Below are positions 1-6,961 of a stretch of DNA of 6,961 nt, piece after piece. The notes under the pieces are model-generated. The model was given only the letters and a program-made list of their open reading frames with translations. It was not told the origin of the DNA and did no database searches. Made by a program: the position numbers and the translations under genes. The stretch spans positions 1 to 6,961 of the forward strand of contig JAITHS010000050.1 in assembly GCA_031279875.1 (NCBI GenBank), in the 5' to 3' direction. How positions within the stretch are numbered: the first letter of the stretch is position 1; each line of letters opens with the position of its first letter. Source of the DNA: Tannerella sp. (GTDB lineage Bacteria > Bacteroidota > Bacteroidia > Bacteroidales > Tannerellaceae).

Positions 1-140
1 GCAACAACAGAACCGTTTTTTTCAACCGTCAGGACATTCCACCGGTCGCTTCCGCACACTGTATCAAGCCACCAGTCGCGCGAAAAAACCGGAATACTCG
101 CCTCTGTAAGGCACAAACGTCGATAAGATTCTTTTGACAT
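1..140 (-). CDS. FemAB/GNAT-like acyltransferase, N-terminal fragment (3' end beyond window)
   Basis: Only the first 46 codons are present; the frame runs open off the left edge. The peptide starts MSKESYRRLCLTEASIPVFS and continues with RDWWLDTVCG, then a beta-hairpin-like stretch WNVLTVEKNGSVVA. From family knowledge, a short helical start, 'SIP(V/L)FSxxWWLDxVCG', then 'W(D/N)VxxVEK' is typical of Bacteroidales proteins annotated as GNAT-fold or FemAB-like (methicillin-resistance-type) acyltransferases. These are cytoplasmic and presumed to move an acyl or aminoacyl group onto a cell-surface precursor; the substrate is unknown. The ATG at 140 is chosen because the only nearby alternative (147) is followed at once by TAA. 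It starts 18 bp after the stop of the upstream glycosidase gene, so it is probably the third gene of the alaS operon. No Shine-Dalgarno motif is visible. The catalytic region is outside the window, so the family call rests on the N terminus alone. Confidence 0.68.
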   Translation of the reverse strand, partial: MSKESYRRLCLTEASIPVFSRDWWLDTVCGSDRWNVLTVEKNGSVV

Positions 141-158
141 GTTACATACTTTTCGGTT

Positions 159-1892
159 TTATAACGCATTAAGTATTTTGCGAGCGGCTTCAACATTTTT
201 GGCGGCGTCGTGGGAGTTGATGTTATCGGATTTGAAGAGATTGACGGCGGCTTCGAGGGCTTTGAGGCGGGTAGGGGAGAGCTTGCTGCGCAGGATGCGT
301 ATTTTTTCATAGTCCTGAATGCCTTCTGTCAACAATTCCATGCGCATGCTGCTGTATTCGGGGTACACGAGATAGCAATCGCCGGCCGCCCAGGTACGGA
401 AACGGGTATCGCGTAGCGGGTCGGAAGTCCAAGAATTGTATGCCCAGCGCAGGTAGCCGTCGTAGTTACCTGCCGCCGCGTGCCAGCCGAGCCAAGTAGC
501 TTCGGCAAGAGGCGAGAATGTGAACGTGTTAGGACGAGGTTCGGCGCAGCATGTGTAGTAAGTACTGATTTTATGCGCTTTAAGTCTTGCTGATTTAATT
601 TCCGGCGGATAGTTATTCCCGAACCCGATGCAATAGTCGTAGAGGTCGGCTTCTATCTCTTCGTGATACGAGCCTGCGAGCGAGATTTTGTAGGCCGGAT
701 CGGCATTACGTATAACCTTGATGGCTTCACGCATAGCGTCGAGACCACGCTCATCCATCGCTATCGTGGTGCGGTCGAACCATCCTTTTGAGCGCAAATG
801 TTGAGCAAAATCTTTCAGGAAAGCACCCCAGTAAGCGGCGTATTCAGCGTCGCCCGGTTTAGATTCGATAAATTGTATCGAATTGGTGGCAAGGTCATAG
901 TAATCAAACTTTAAAGCCCACGGTATTAACGTATAACAGTTGATTTGGCGGTTGATGCCAACGCTCATCATAAACTCCACCCAGCGGTCAAAAACAGTGT
1001 AGTCATACTGCCACGAACCGTCTGGACGTTTGATTTTCGCTACCATGCTGCTGAAATAATCTTCCGTCTGACCGTTCCACGGCTTGTGCATGATAGTAGC
1101 GGTAATGACTTTTTGCCCTGCGTCGGCGAGACGTTTCATAACCGGTCTCATAGCCTCAAAATGCGCATCACTCCACAGCGGAACGTCATAATAACGCGCT
1201 ACGGAATATGGGTTTTGCCACAAATCAAGATGAAAAGCCCACTCTTCGGCAGACGGCAAAACGTGTTCCGAAACCTTCACTTCAAGCATAAGACGCAGGT
1301 CTTTGAAGCCTGTACCTTTGACGGTTACGGCGCCCTTGTAAACACCCGGCATAGCGTCCGGCGGAATTTTTACCGTAAGCCAGAGCGGTTGTGCCGTGCA
1401 GGCTTTAACATCCTTTAATTCAGGCTTATACAACAGGTCGGCAACCATCGACGAATCCCATTGCGATTTATCGGCGCGATGACCGCACGCCCCTTTGCCG
1501 TCCTTGTTTAACTCGTCGGTCATAACATAGCGCACAAACGACGGGCTGATATTGTCGGCACTAATCACAGCCGTGCCTTTAACGAGATTGTCGGCGGTGA
1601 TGCGTAAATCCCGAAGCGCTGTTTTAGACCATATAACGGCCTGAACATTAACACGTTCGCCGCGCCACGCATTTGTTTTAAACGTTTTGGCAGGCGTAAG
1701 CGTCGGCACGTTATTTTTGGCATAGCGAGTATAAACGCTACCCCACGAAATCTGCGGCGTTTCGGGTAGTTTCGACCATACCTGTTCGCCGTCATGCGGC
1801 TTTGTATCGGTCAGTTCCTCATAGTCGCTTTTCGTTTGAGCAGACAGACTTACTGCCGATAACAAAGTAAAAATCAATAAAATATATTTCAT
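159..1892 (-). CDS. Secreted DUF4091-domain glycoside hydrolase, GH123-like
   Basis: 577 aa. Residues 1-18 form a classic signal peptide (K2, hydrophobic core, cleavage expected after LSA, leaving Q19). There is no lipobox cysteine, so the product should be periplasmic or released rather than a lipoprotein. Residues about 45-210 look like the N-terminal beta-sandwich of the family ([13 protein letters not shown] at 76-88; [13 protein letters not shown] at 181-193). Residues about 215-525 look like the catalytic barrel, ending in a DUF4091-type segment (YLRWAYNSW 480-488, [13 protein letters not shown] 519-531). An adjacent acid pair, D380-E381 in TTIAMDERG, matches in context the Asp-Glu pair that GH123 beta-N-acetylgalactosaminidases use for substrate-assisted catalysis; this residue assignment is inference. 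The likely role is exo-hydrolysis of N-acetylhexosamine-containing glycans, but many DUF4091 proteins have no tested activity. The ATG at 1892 overlaps the alaS stop as ATGA, with no Shine-Dalgarno motif, suggesting coupled translation. The gene appears intact. Confidence 0.87.
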   Translation of the reverse strand: MKYILLIFTLLSAVSLSAQTKSDYEELTDTKPHDGEQVWSKLPETPQISWGSVYTRYAKNNVPTLTPAKTFKTNAWRGERVNVQAVIWSKTALRDLRITADNLVKGTAVISADNISPSFVRYVMTDELNKDGKGACGHRADKSQWDSSMVADLLYKPELKDVKACTAQPLWLTVKIPPDAMPGVYKGAVTVKGTGFKDLRLMLEVKVSEHVLPSAEEWAFHLDLWQNPYSVARYYDVPLWSDAHFEAMRPVMKRLADAGQKVITATIMHKPWNGQTEDYFSSMVAKIKRPDGSWQYDYTVFDRWVEFMMSVGINRQINCYTLIPWALKFDYYDLATNSIQFIESKPGDAEYAAYWGAFLKDFAQHLRSKGWFDRTTIAMDERGLDAMREAIKVIRNADPAYKISLAGSYHEEIEADLYDYCIGFGNNYPPEIKSARLKAHKISTYYTCCAEPRPNTFTFSPLAEATWLGWHAAAGNYDGYLRWAYNSWTSDPLRDTRFRTWAAGDCYLVYPEYSSMRMELLTEGIQDYEKIRILRSKLSPTRLKALEAAVNLFKSDNINSHDAAKNVEAARKILNAL

Positions 1893-4552
1893 AATTTAAA
1901 AACATCACTAACCACTAACTTAACAATTGTTTCCACTGCTGTCGGAACACCATCGCTGTTTTTGCCGCCGGCTGTGGCGAAGTGAGGCTGACCGCCGCCA
2001 CCGCCTTGAATATGCTTTGAGCCTTCTTTTATTAGGGTTGCGGCGTTAAATCCGTCAGCCACAAGAGCGTCGCTTAACATCACTACCAAGCCACACTTGT
2101 CGCCGTCGGTGATACCTGCTACGAAGAGGACTGTTTCGTTAGACGGCTCTTCGCCTTTGATTTGGAAAGCTATGTCGCGGAAAGCATCGACGTTGCCGTT
2201 ACCTTTGTATATCAGTATTTTGACGCCGTTGCGCACTTCGGCGCGGGCGAGTATCTGCTGTTTGAGGGCGGCGACACGTTCACGGGCATATTCGGCAAGT
2301 TGTTTTTTCAGTTCGGCGTTCTCTTCGATCGATTTGCGGACGGTTGCGGCGAGGTTGGGGACGTTGTTAAACATTGCTTTCAACTCTCTTATACCGTCCT
2401 GCACAAAGTAAAACAGCCTTTCGGCGCCTTCTCCGGTTACGGCTTCGATGCGTCGCACTCCGGCGGCTATCGAACTTTCGCCCACAACATACATTGAGCC
2501 GATGCGACCTGTCGAGGGGATATGAGTACCGCCGCACAGTTCAATCGAACTACCGAAGCGCACAACGCGCACATCTTCACCGTATTTCTCACCGAAAAGA
2601 GCCATTGCACCCATCTCGCGAGCTTCTGCAATAGGGACATGTCGGCGTTCGTCGAGTGCGATATCTTCGCGTATGCGGGCGTTCACGATTTGCTCTACGC
2701 GGCGTATTTCTTCGTCGGTAACTTTTTGATAATGAGAAAAGTCAAAACGCAATGTGTCGGGAGATACATAAGAGCCTTTTTGTTCGACATGCTTACCGAT
2801 AACTTCCCGCAAAGCCTCGTGGAGGAGGTGTGTCGCGGAGTGATTACATTCGGTTCGGATGCGTTTTGCGACGTCTATTTTAGCGGTGAATGTTGCTGTC
2901 GGGTCTGTCGGCAGTTTGGCTGCAATGTGGACGGAGAGATTGTTTTCGCGTTTGACGTCAAGGATATTTGTCTGCAAACCTTCAACTTCCGAAGCTTGAA
3001 CTTCGATGAGCCACCCGCTATCTCCCGTCTGACCGCCCATCTCTGCGTAGAAAGGAGTTTGAGAGAGAACGATTTGATATAACTCCTTGTTTTTCTGTTT
3101 GATAAGGCGATACCGCAGGATACGTGTCTCACATTCCGTTTGGTCGTAGCCAACAAATTCCGTATCACCGTCGCGTATCACTGTCCAGTCGCCCGTCTCA
3201 ACAGCCGCAGCGTTGCGGGCACGCTCTTTTTGTTTTTGCATTTCAGAGTTAAACGTTTCAATATCAACGCTCATACCGTTTTCGCGCAGAATCAGTTCCG
3301 TCAAATCAAGCGGAAAACCGTAGGTGTCGTACAAAACGAAAGCATCGGCGCCGTCAAGTACCGTAATACCTGACGTGCGGGAATCTTCTATCTTTTTGTC
3401 TAACAGACGAATACCCGTTTCCAAAGTTCTCAGAAAAGCGTCTTCTTCTTCTTTCATTACTTTGGAGATAAGTTCCTGTTGAGCAGCGAGTTCTGGATAA
3501 GCCGCTCCCATCGTGTCGATCAGCACCGGCAGTAAGCGGTACATAAATGCTTCACGGCGTTCGAGAAACGTATATCCGTATCGGACGGCGCGGCGCAGGA
3601 TGCGGCGAATGACGTAGCCTGCCTTTGCGTTCGACGGCAACTGACCGTCGGTAATCGAAAAAGCAATCGTGCGGACATGGTCGGCAATAACGCGCATGGC
3701 TATATCACGTTGTTTATCAGCGCCATATTTCGAGCCTGTTATGTCGGCAATAGCATGAATGAGAGGTTGAAAAACGTCGGTATCGTAGTTCGATTTCGTG
3801 CCTTGCAGCGCCATACAGAGCCTCTCGAAGCCCATACCGGTATCAATGACCTTGTTTGGCAACGGGTCGAGTGAGCCGTCCGACTTGCGGTTGTACTGCA
3901 TAAAGACGAGGTTCCAAATCTCAATTACGAGCGGGTTATCTTTGTTGACGAGCGCCGCACCGGGTGTCTTAATACGCTCATCATCAGGACGTATGTCGAT
4001 ATGAATTTCCGAACACGGCCCGCACGGACCAGTATCGCCCATCTCCCAGAAATTATCTTTTTTATTACCTTCAAGTATATGGTTTTCAGGCAGATATTTA
4101 GCCCAGTAAGAAGCCGCCTCATCATCGCGTGAAAGCCCTTCCGCCGGACTGCCTTCAAACACGGTAGCATATAACTGTGCCGGATTAAGTCCAAGATTAT
4201 CAACTAAATATTCCCATGCCCAATCAATGGCTTCCTTTTTGAAATAGTCGCCAAACGACCAGTTGCCCAGCATCTCAAACATTGTATGATGGTAGGTGTC
4301 ATGTCCTACTTCTTCGAGGTCGTTATGTTTGCCGCTCACGCGAAGACATTTTTGCGAATCGGCGATACGCGGATATTTGACCGGCGCATTACCGAGAATA
4401 ACATCCTTAAACTGATTCATCCCTGCGTTGGTAAACATCAGCGTAGGGTCTCCCTTAATGACCATCGGCGCCGACGGCACAATATGATGCCCTTTGGATG
4501 CAAAAAAATCAAGAAACGATTGCCGTATCTCTTTTGCTGTTAATTGTTTCAT
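1889..4552 (-). CDS. alaS: Alanyl-tRNA synthetase (AlaRS)
   Basis: 887 aa, close to the usual bacterial length of about 870-880. It charges tRNA-Ala with alanine in the cytoplasm and edits mischarged Ser/Gly. The class II catalytic core fills residues 1 to about 250: [20 protein letters not shown] (27-46), [13 protein letters not shown] (71-83), [16 protein letters not shown] (89-104), [13 protein letters not shown] (172-184) and [10 protein letters not shown] (236-245). A helical tRNA-recognition region follows ([14 protein letters not shown] at 287-300, [12 protein letters not shown] at 315-326). The editing domain has both halves of its zinc site: H571/H575 in HSATH and C673/H677 in CGGTH. 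A helical linker (about 735-770) leads to the C-Ala domain with the glycine-rich motif [14 protein letters not shown] (850-863). All key residues are present, so it should be functional. The ATG at 4552 is the conserved N terminus ([20 protein letters not shown]); an A-rich leader precedes it in place of a Shine-Dalgarno. It is first in a leftward operon and its stop overlaps the next start by 4 bp. Confidence 0.99.
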   Translation of the reverse strand: MKQLTAKEIRQSFLDFFASKGHHIVPSAPMVIKGDPTLMFTNAGMNQFKDVILGNAPVKYPRIADSQKCLRVSGKHNDLEEVGHDTYHHTMFEMLGNWSFGDYFKKEAIDWAWEYLVDNLGLNPAQLYATVFEGSPAEGLSRDDEAASYWAKYLPENHILEGNKKDNFWEMGDTGPCGPCSEIHIDIRPDDERIKTPGAALVNKDNPLVIEIWNLVFMQYNRKSDGSLDPLPNKVIDTGMGFERLCMALQGTKSNYDTDVFQPLIHAIADITGSKYGADKQRDIAMRVIADHVRTIAFSITDGQLPSNAKAGYVIRRILRRAVRYGYTFLERREAFMYRLLPVLIDTMGAAYPELAAQQELISKVMKEEEDAFLRTLETGIRLLDKKIEDSRTSGITVLDGADAFVLYDTYGFPLDLTELILRENGMSVDIETFNSEMQKQKERARNAAAVETGDWTVIRDGDTEFVGYDQTECETRILRYRLIKQKNKELYQIVLSQTPFYAEMGGQTGDSGWLIEVQASEVEGLQTNILDVKRENNLSVHIAAKLPTDPTATFTAKIDVAKRIRTECNHSATHLLHEALREVIGKHVEQKGSYVSPDTLRFDFSHYQKVTDEEIRRVEQIVNARIREDIALDERRHVPIAEAREMGAMALFGEKYGEDVRVVRFGSSIELCGGTHIPSTGRIGSMYVVGESSIAAGVRRIEAVTGEGAERLFYFVQDGIRELKAMFNNVPNLAATVRKSIEENAELKKQLAEYARERVAALKQQILARAEVRNGVKILIYKGNGNVDAFRDIAFQIKGEEPSNETVLFVAGITDGDKCGLVVMLSDALVADGFNAATLIKEGSKHIQGGGGGQPHFATAGGKNSDGVPTAVETIVKLVVSDVFKL

Positions 4553-4593
4553 TTTTAACTGTTTATTTGTTAGTTTACTTGTTTGTAATGCCG
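4553..4593 (-). promoter_or_regulatory. Short A-rich alaS leader with imperfect 12-bp-period direct repeat
   Basis: The predicted untranslated leader of alaS has no Shine-Dalgarno motif and no obvious hairpin. Its minus-strand sequence is A/C-rich and ends in AAAAATG. It contains two near-identical 10-mers, ACAAGTAAAC (4582-4573) and ACAAATAAAC (4570-4561), 9 of 10 matching and offset by 12 bp. A-rich, unstructured leaders are the usual substitute for Shine-Dalgarno sequences in Bacteroidota, so a role in ribosome recruitment is the simplest reading. An operator is possible but unsupported. Confidence 0.4.
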
Positions 4594-4624
4594 CAAAGAT
4601 ACAAAAATAATTAATAAAGTCAAA
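4594..4624 (-). promoter_or_regulatory. Bacteroides-type promoter driving alaS
   Basis: On the minus strand a TTTG (4624-4621) is followed after exactly 19 bp by TATCTTTG (4601-4594). This matches the primary-sigma consensus known from Bacteroides, a TTTG -33 box and a TAnnTTTG -7 box, at the usual spacing. Transcription would be expected to start around 4587-4591, giving a leader of about 35-39 nt before the alaS ATG at 4552. The element is read directly from sequence; activity is inferred. Confidence 0.8.
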
Positions 4625-4633
4625 TTTTTATAC

Positions 4634-4641
4634 TACTTTTG
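4634..4641 (+). promoter_or_regulatory. Bacteroides-type -7 element for rimO
   Basis: TACTTTTG fits TAnnTTTG exactly and lies 17 bp before the rimO ATG at 4659. A -33 TTTG is not evident at the expected distance; 4611-4614 reads TTAA, two of four matches. That position lies next to the alaS -33 box at 4621-4624 on the other strand, so the two promoters are packed back to back. Transcription should start about 4644-4648, leaving a very short leader of about 11-15 nt. Confidence 0.62.
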
Positions 4642-4658
4642 CAGTCTAAAATTTGAGA

Positions 4659-5963
4659 ATGCGAAAGAATAAAGTAGATATTATTACGCTTGGATGCTCG
4701 AAGAATATTGTTGATTCCGAGAGACTTATGAGGCAGTTTCAGGCTAACGGATTTCGCGTAGAGCATGACCCCAAGAAGGTTAACGGCGAAATCGTTATTG
4801 TTAATACGTGCGGGTTTATTGACGAAGCGAAGGAAGAATCACTCAATATATTGCTTGAACTTGAAAGCGCCAAGCAAAGCAATAGAATAGGCAAACTGTT
4901 TGTAATGGGGTGCCTGTCGGAGCGATTTGCTACCGACCTTAAAAAGGAATTGCCGTTTGTTGACCGGTTTTACGGAAAGTTTAACTGGAAAGATGTGCTT
5001 CAAGATGTCGGCAAATCGTATTATGCTGATTTATCGGACGAGCGTTTGCTAACGACGCCGAAACATTACGCATGGTTGAAAATTTCGGAAGGTTGCGACC
5101 GCAAATGCGCTTACTGTTCTATTCCGTTAATGACGGGCAAGTATGTGTCGCGTCCGGCGGATGAAATTGTCAAAGAAGCGCAATCGCTCGTCAAACAGGG
5201 CGTTAAAGAAATACAGGTTATTGCTCAGGATTTGACTTATTATGGGATAGATTTGTATCGTTATGCAGCGTTACCCGAACTCATTGAGCGACTTGCGGAT
5301 ATTGACGGACTTGCGTGGATAAGGCTGCATTACGGCTATCCGGCAAATTTTCCGTACAATCTGTTGCGCGTCATGCGCGAGCGTGAGAATGTCTGTAAAT
5401 ATCTTGACATCGCCCTTCAACATATCAGCGACCGGATGCTGACAAAGATGCGGCGCAACATAACAGGGGCAGAGACGCACGATTTCATCGCCCGTATTCG
5501 CGCAGAAGTGCCGGGCATACATCTGCGCACTACGTTTATGACAGGTCATCCGGGCGAAACCGACGATGATTTTGAGCAACTGCTTGAATTTGTCAAAGAG
5601 GCGCGCTTTGAACGCATGGGTGCTTTCGTTTACAGCCACGAAGAAGGGACATATTCCTACAGACATTATTCCGACGATGTGCCGGATTCCGTTAAGCGAC
5701 AACGATTAGACCGTCTGATGGATATTCAGCAGTCGATTTCCGCAGAAGTCAACGAAGATAAAGTCGGCAAGACGTTTCGTGTGATGCTTGACCGCTGCGA
5801 AGGAGATTATTTTATCGGTCGGACGGAGTATGATTCGCCCGAAATAGATCCCGAAGTATTAATAGAAAGGAAAGAAAATCATTCTTCTACAATCGGCGAT
5901 TTTTGTAATGCGACGATTGTTAAGGCGGATGCTTTCGAACTGTATGCCGAACCGGTCTTTTGA
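4659..5963 (+). CDS. rimO: Ribosomal protein S12 methylthiotransferase RimO
   Basis: 434 aa, the usual length. RimO is a radical-SAM enzyme that adds a methylthio group to the conserved aspartate of ribosomal protein S12. The N-terminal UPF0004 domain carries the three cysteines of the auxiliary 4Fe-4S cluster: C13 in LGCSKN, C51 in NTCGFI and C85 in MGCLSER. The radical-SAM CxxxCxxC motif is C146/C150/C153 in EGCDRKCAYC. The core continues through IRLHYGYP (221-228), YLDIALQHISDRML (248-261), MRRNITGAET (264-273) and TFMTGHPGET (292-301). A C-terminal TRAM domain occupies about 370-434. LGCSKN plus the TRAM end favour RimO over the tRNA enzymes MiaB and MtaB. An in-frame TTG at 4653 would add two residues, but it would leave almost no leader after the predicted promoter, so ATG 4659 is preferred. 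The gene appears monocistronic: the next gene is on the opposite strand 12 bp away. Confidence 0.97.
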   Translation: MRKNKVDIITLGCSKNIVDSERLMRQFQANGFRVEHDPKKVNGEIVIVNTCGFIDEAKEESLNILLELESAKQSNRIGKLFVMGCLSERFATDLKKELPFVDRFYGKFNWKDVLQDVGKSYYADLSDERLLTTPKHYAWLKISEGCDRKCAYCSIPLMTGKYVSRPADEIVKEAQSLVKQGVKEIQVIAQDLTYYGIDLYRYAALPELIERLADIDGLAWIRLHYGYPANFPYNLLRVMRERENVCKYLDIALQHISDRMLTKMRRNITGAETHDFIARIRAEVPGIHLRTTFMTGHPGETDDDFEQLLEFVKEARFERMGAFVYSHEEGTYSYRHYSDDVPDSVKRQRLDRLMDIQQSISAEVNEDKVGKTFRVMLDRCEGDYFIGRTEYDSPEIDPEVLIERKENHSSTIGDFCNATIVKADAFELYAEPVF

Positions 5964-5975
5964 CGAAGTAGATTT
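5964..5975. other. 12-bp convergent gap without visible terminator
   Basis: The rimO stop (5961-5963) and the stop of the opposing gene (5976-5978) are separated by 12 bp. I see T-runs on the plus strand (CTTTTGA at 5957-5963 and a run of six T beginning near 5982) but no inverted repeat able to form an intrinsic terminator hairpin between or next to the stops. The transcripts probably overlap at their 3' ends. Confidence 0.5.
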
Positions 5976-6656
5976 TCAGTCTTTTTTGAATTCTATCTTT
6001 ATTATTTCGTTGGCGGATTTTCGCAATTGTTTTCGTTCGCTTTCCGTCATTTTGAACGACGGTTGTATGGCGCCTGCGTCGTAATAATTTTTGTACGCTG
6101 TGGCATGTTTGCGGTTGTGGGCTATTTGACGGTATGACGGGCTGAACACCATGCTCAAGATATGGTTAAAATCAAGCCCTCCCATAACTATACCTGTTGT
6201 GGCGCCGGTAGGTGAGACTGAGAAGCCGACCGTTTGGCGTGCTCCTGCCGGTAAAGCCTCTTCTAATTTGGCTCGTTCTTCGGGCGATAGCAGAGATACG
6301 GTTTCTTGATAAAGAGAATCCAACTTGTCCATATAAAGCACATAAAGGGCATATACCGCAGGGGGCATCGAGTATGGGTCGATGCGGCTGATATGCGTCG
6401 AATCAACTGCGCCGGCATTACTGAAATCACGGCGGACATCAATTTTTTTCGTATTGCCTAAACTATCTTTCATCCACTCCGGCGCTATCAGTTTGCCCTC
6501 TTTGATAGATTTTTTCGTATCTTCGTTGATTTTCAGTTCTGTTTTGCCGTCAAGCACATTGAGCAGCCAGATCGAATCTTCTCTGCTCCAGTCTTGAGCG
6601 CCGACAAGGTTACTCAATGCACTTAACGTCAATAATATCAAAACTTTTTTTGTCAT
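5976..6656 (-). CDS. Secreted DUF4858-like protein of unknown function
   Basis: 226 aa from ATG 6656. Residues 1-20 form a signal peptide (TKK, then a Leu/Ile-rich core, cleavage after VGA leaving Q21), so the mature protein is periplasmic or exported; no lipobox cysteine is present. The mature start DWSREDSIWLLNVLDG (22-37) followed by TELKINEDTKKSIKEGKLI (39-57), and a C-terminal segment LDFNHILSMVFSPSYRQ (161-177) with an arginine/lysine-rich tail, resemble the Bacteroidales DUF4858 family as I remember it; I cannot check the profile. No catalytic motif is seen. The middle (about 97-135) is probably helical; residues 140-160 are rich in Gly, Thr and Ser. The start is decided by an ATGA overlap with the upstream sugar porter gene and by GGAG six bases before the ATG. 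A TTG at 6668 in the same frame is rejected because it would place charged residues and a second Met before the signal peptide and lose the coupling geometry. Confidence 0.68.
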   Translation of the reverse strand: MTKKVLILLTLSALSNLVGAQDWSREDSIWLLNVLDGKTELKINEDTKKSIKEGKLIAPEWMKDSLGNTKKIDVRRDFSNAGAVDSTHISRIDPYSMPPAVYALYVLYMDKLDSLYQETVSLLSPEERAKLEEALPAGARQTVGFSVSPTGATTGIVMGGLDFNHILSMVFSPSYRQIAHNRKHATAYKNYYDAGAIQPSFKMTESERKQLRKSANEIIKIEFKKD

Positions 6657-6961
6657 GATTTTCTCCAAAGTTTATTCATGTCTTCCAAAGTTTTACCTTT
6701 GGTTTCCGGCACCATTTTCCATACAAAAAGAGCTGCCAGGACGCACATTATGCCGTACAAGCCGTATGCTACCATCGGACTAAAGTCGTAGAGCGGCGGG
6801 AAGGTTGACGACACTATGTAGTTGAAAATCCACTGCGCGGCGACGGCTATAGCTATTGCTTTGCCGCGAATGGTGTTAGGGAAGATTTCGGAAATCAGCA
6901 CCCAGCAAATCGGCCCCCACGACATCATGAAGAATGCTGCGTAAACCATTACCGATATTAT
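6653..6961 (-). CDS. MFS sugar porter, XylE-like, C-terminal fragment (5' end beyond window)
   Basis: The last 102 residues of a transporter whose frame enters open from the right edge. Three membrane segments are visible, corresponding to helices 10-12 of a 12-helix major facilitator: the one ending in SWGPICWVLISEIF, the one covering AIAIAVAAQWIFNYIVSSTF, and the final VAYGLYGIMCVLAALFVWKM. Sugar-porter signatures are clear: the tryptophan in GPICW corresponds to the substrate-site Trp of XylE/GLUT1, SEIFPNTIRG is the loop carrying the conserved Glu and Arg, and VPETKGKTLEDM is the family PETKG motif just before the C terminus. It should be an inner-membrane monosaccharide:proton symporter; xylose is the closest characterised case, but the sugar cannot be decided from the C terminus. 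Its stop overlaps the next start (ATGA), so the two are probably one transcript. Residues before the visible part are not available. Confidence 0.92.
   Translation of the reverse strand: MISVMVYAAFFMMSWGPICWVLISEIFPNTIRGKAIAIAVAAQWIFNYIVSSTFPPLYDFSPMVAYGLYGIMCVLAALFVWKMVPETKGKTLEDMNKLWRKS

Noticed and set aside
29..310. Minus-strand open frame of 93 codons bridging the glycosidase end and the left-edge gene
   Set aside because: It is out of frame with both neighbours. Its first half is Pro/Ser/Thr low-complexity sequence read from the glycosidase, and the left-edge gene in another frame gives a recognisable family N terminus.
945..1418. Plus-strand open frame of 157 codons antisense to the glycosidase gene
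   Set aside because: It is a shadow of an intact, recognisable gene, and its product is low in domain-like features and rich in His/Arg/Asn.
2522..3082. Long plus-strand open frame (186 codons) antisense to alaS
   Set aside because: It lies wholly inside a certain alaS gene. Its translation is cysteine- and phenylalanine-rich with no recognisable domain, and no promoter or start context supports it.
4553..4593. T-box or amino-acid attenuator ahead of alaS
   Set aside because: The leader is only about 35-40 nt, has no stem, no T-box motif and no terminator, and T-boxes are essentially a Firmicutes/Actinobacteria feature.
5271..5702. Minus-strand open frame of 143 codons opposite rimO
   Set aside because: It is fully inside rimO, whose catalytic motifs are all in the plus-strand frame; the product matches nothing recognisable.
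5950..5956. ACCGGT palindrome near the rimO stop as a terminator stem
   Set aside because: It is a 6-bp perfect palindrome with no loop, lies within the rimO coding sequence, and cannot form a stable hairpin.
6656..6668. TTG start at 6668 for the DUF4858-like gene
   Set aside because: ATG 6656 gives a clean signal peptide, an ATGA overlap with the upstream stop and a GGAG at correct spacing; the TTG has none of these.

Overview
The window looks like chromosomal DNA from a member of the Bacteroidota, probably the order Bacteroidales. Three things point there: promoter elements of the Bacteroides type (TTTG / TAnnTTTG) between the divergent alaS and rimO genes; start codons preceded by A/T-rich sequence rather than Shine-Dalgarno motifs; and several proteins of recognisable Bacteroidales style (a DUF4091/GH123-like secreted glycosidase, a FemAB/GNAT-like protein, a DUF4858-like secreted protein, and RimO with the IALQHIS motif). 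Genus cannot be assigned by eye.

Layout, left to right. A leftward operon occupies 4552 to 1. It starts with alaS (alanyl-tRNA synthetase, complete), overlaps by 4 bp (ATGA) with a secreted DUF4091/GH123-like glycoside hydrolase, and after 18 bp continues into a FemAB/GNAT-like gene cut off by the left edge. A 106-bp divergent promoter region (4553-4658) separates alaS from the rightward gene rimO (ribosomal protein S12 methylthiotransferase, complete). rimO converges, with only 12 bp between the stop codons, on a second leftward unit. That unit is the C-terminal end of an MFS sugar porter (XylE-like, cut off by the right edge), whose stop codon overlaps by 4 bp the start of a small secreted DUF4858-like protein of unknown function.

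Biologically the centre is translation housekeeping: tRNA-Ala charging and S12 modification, transcribed divergently from one promoter region. The flanks are carbohydrate and envelope genes. The most notable point is the translational coupling of a secreted glycosidase to alaS; the sugar porter with its coupled secreted DUF protein is second. I found no mobile element, CRISPR array, RNA gene, phage gene or defence system, and no convincing evidence for an entirely new system. Every gap over 20 bp is described below; none exceeds about 110 bp.
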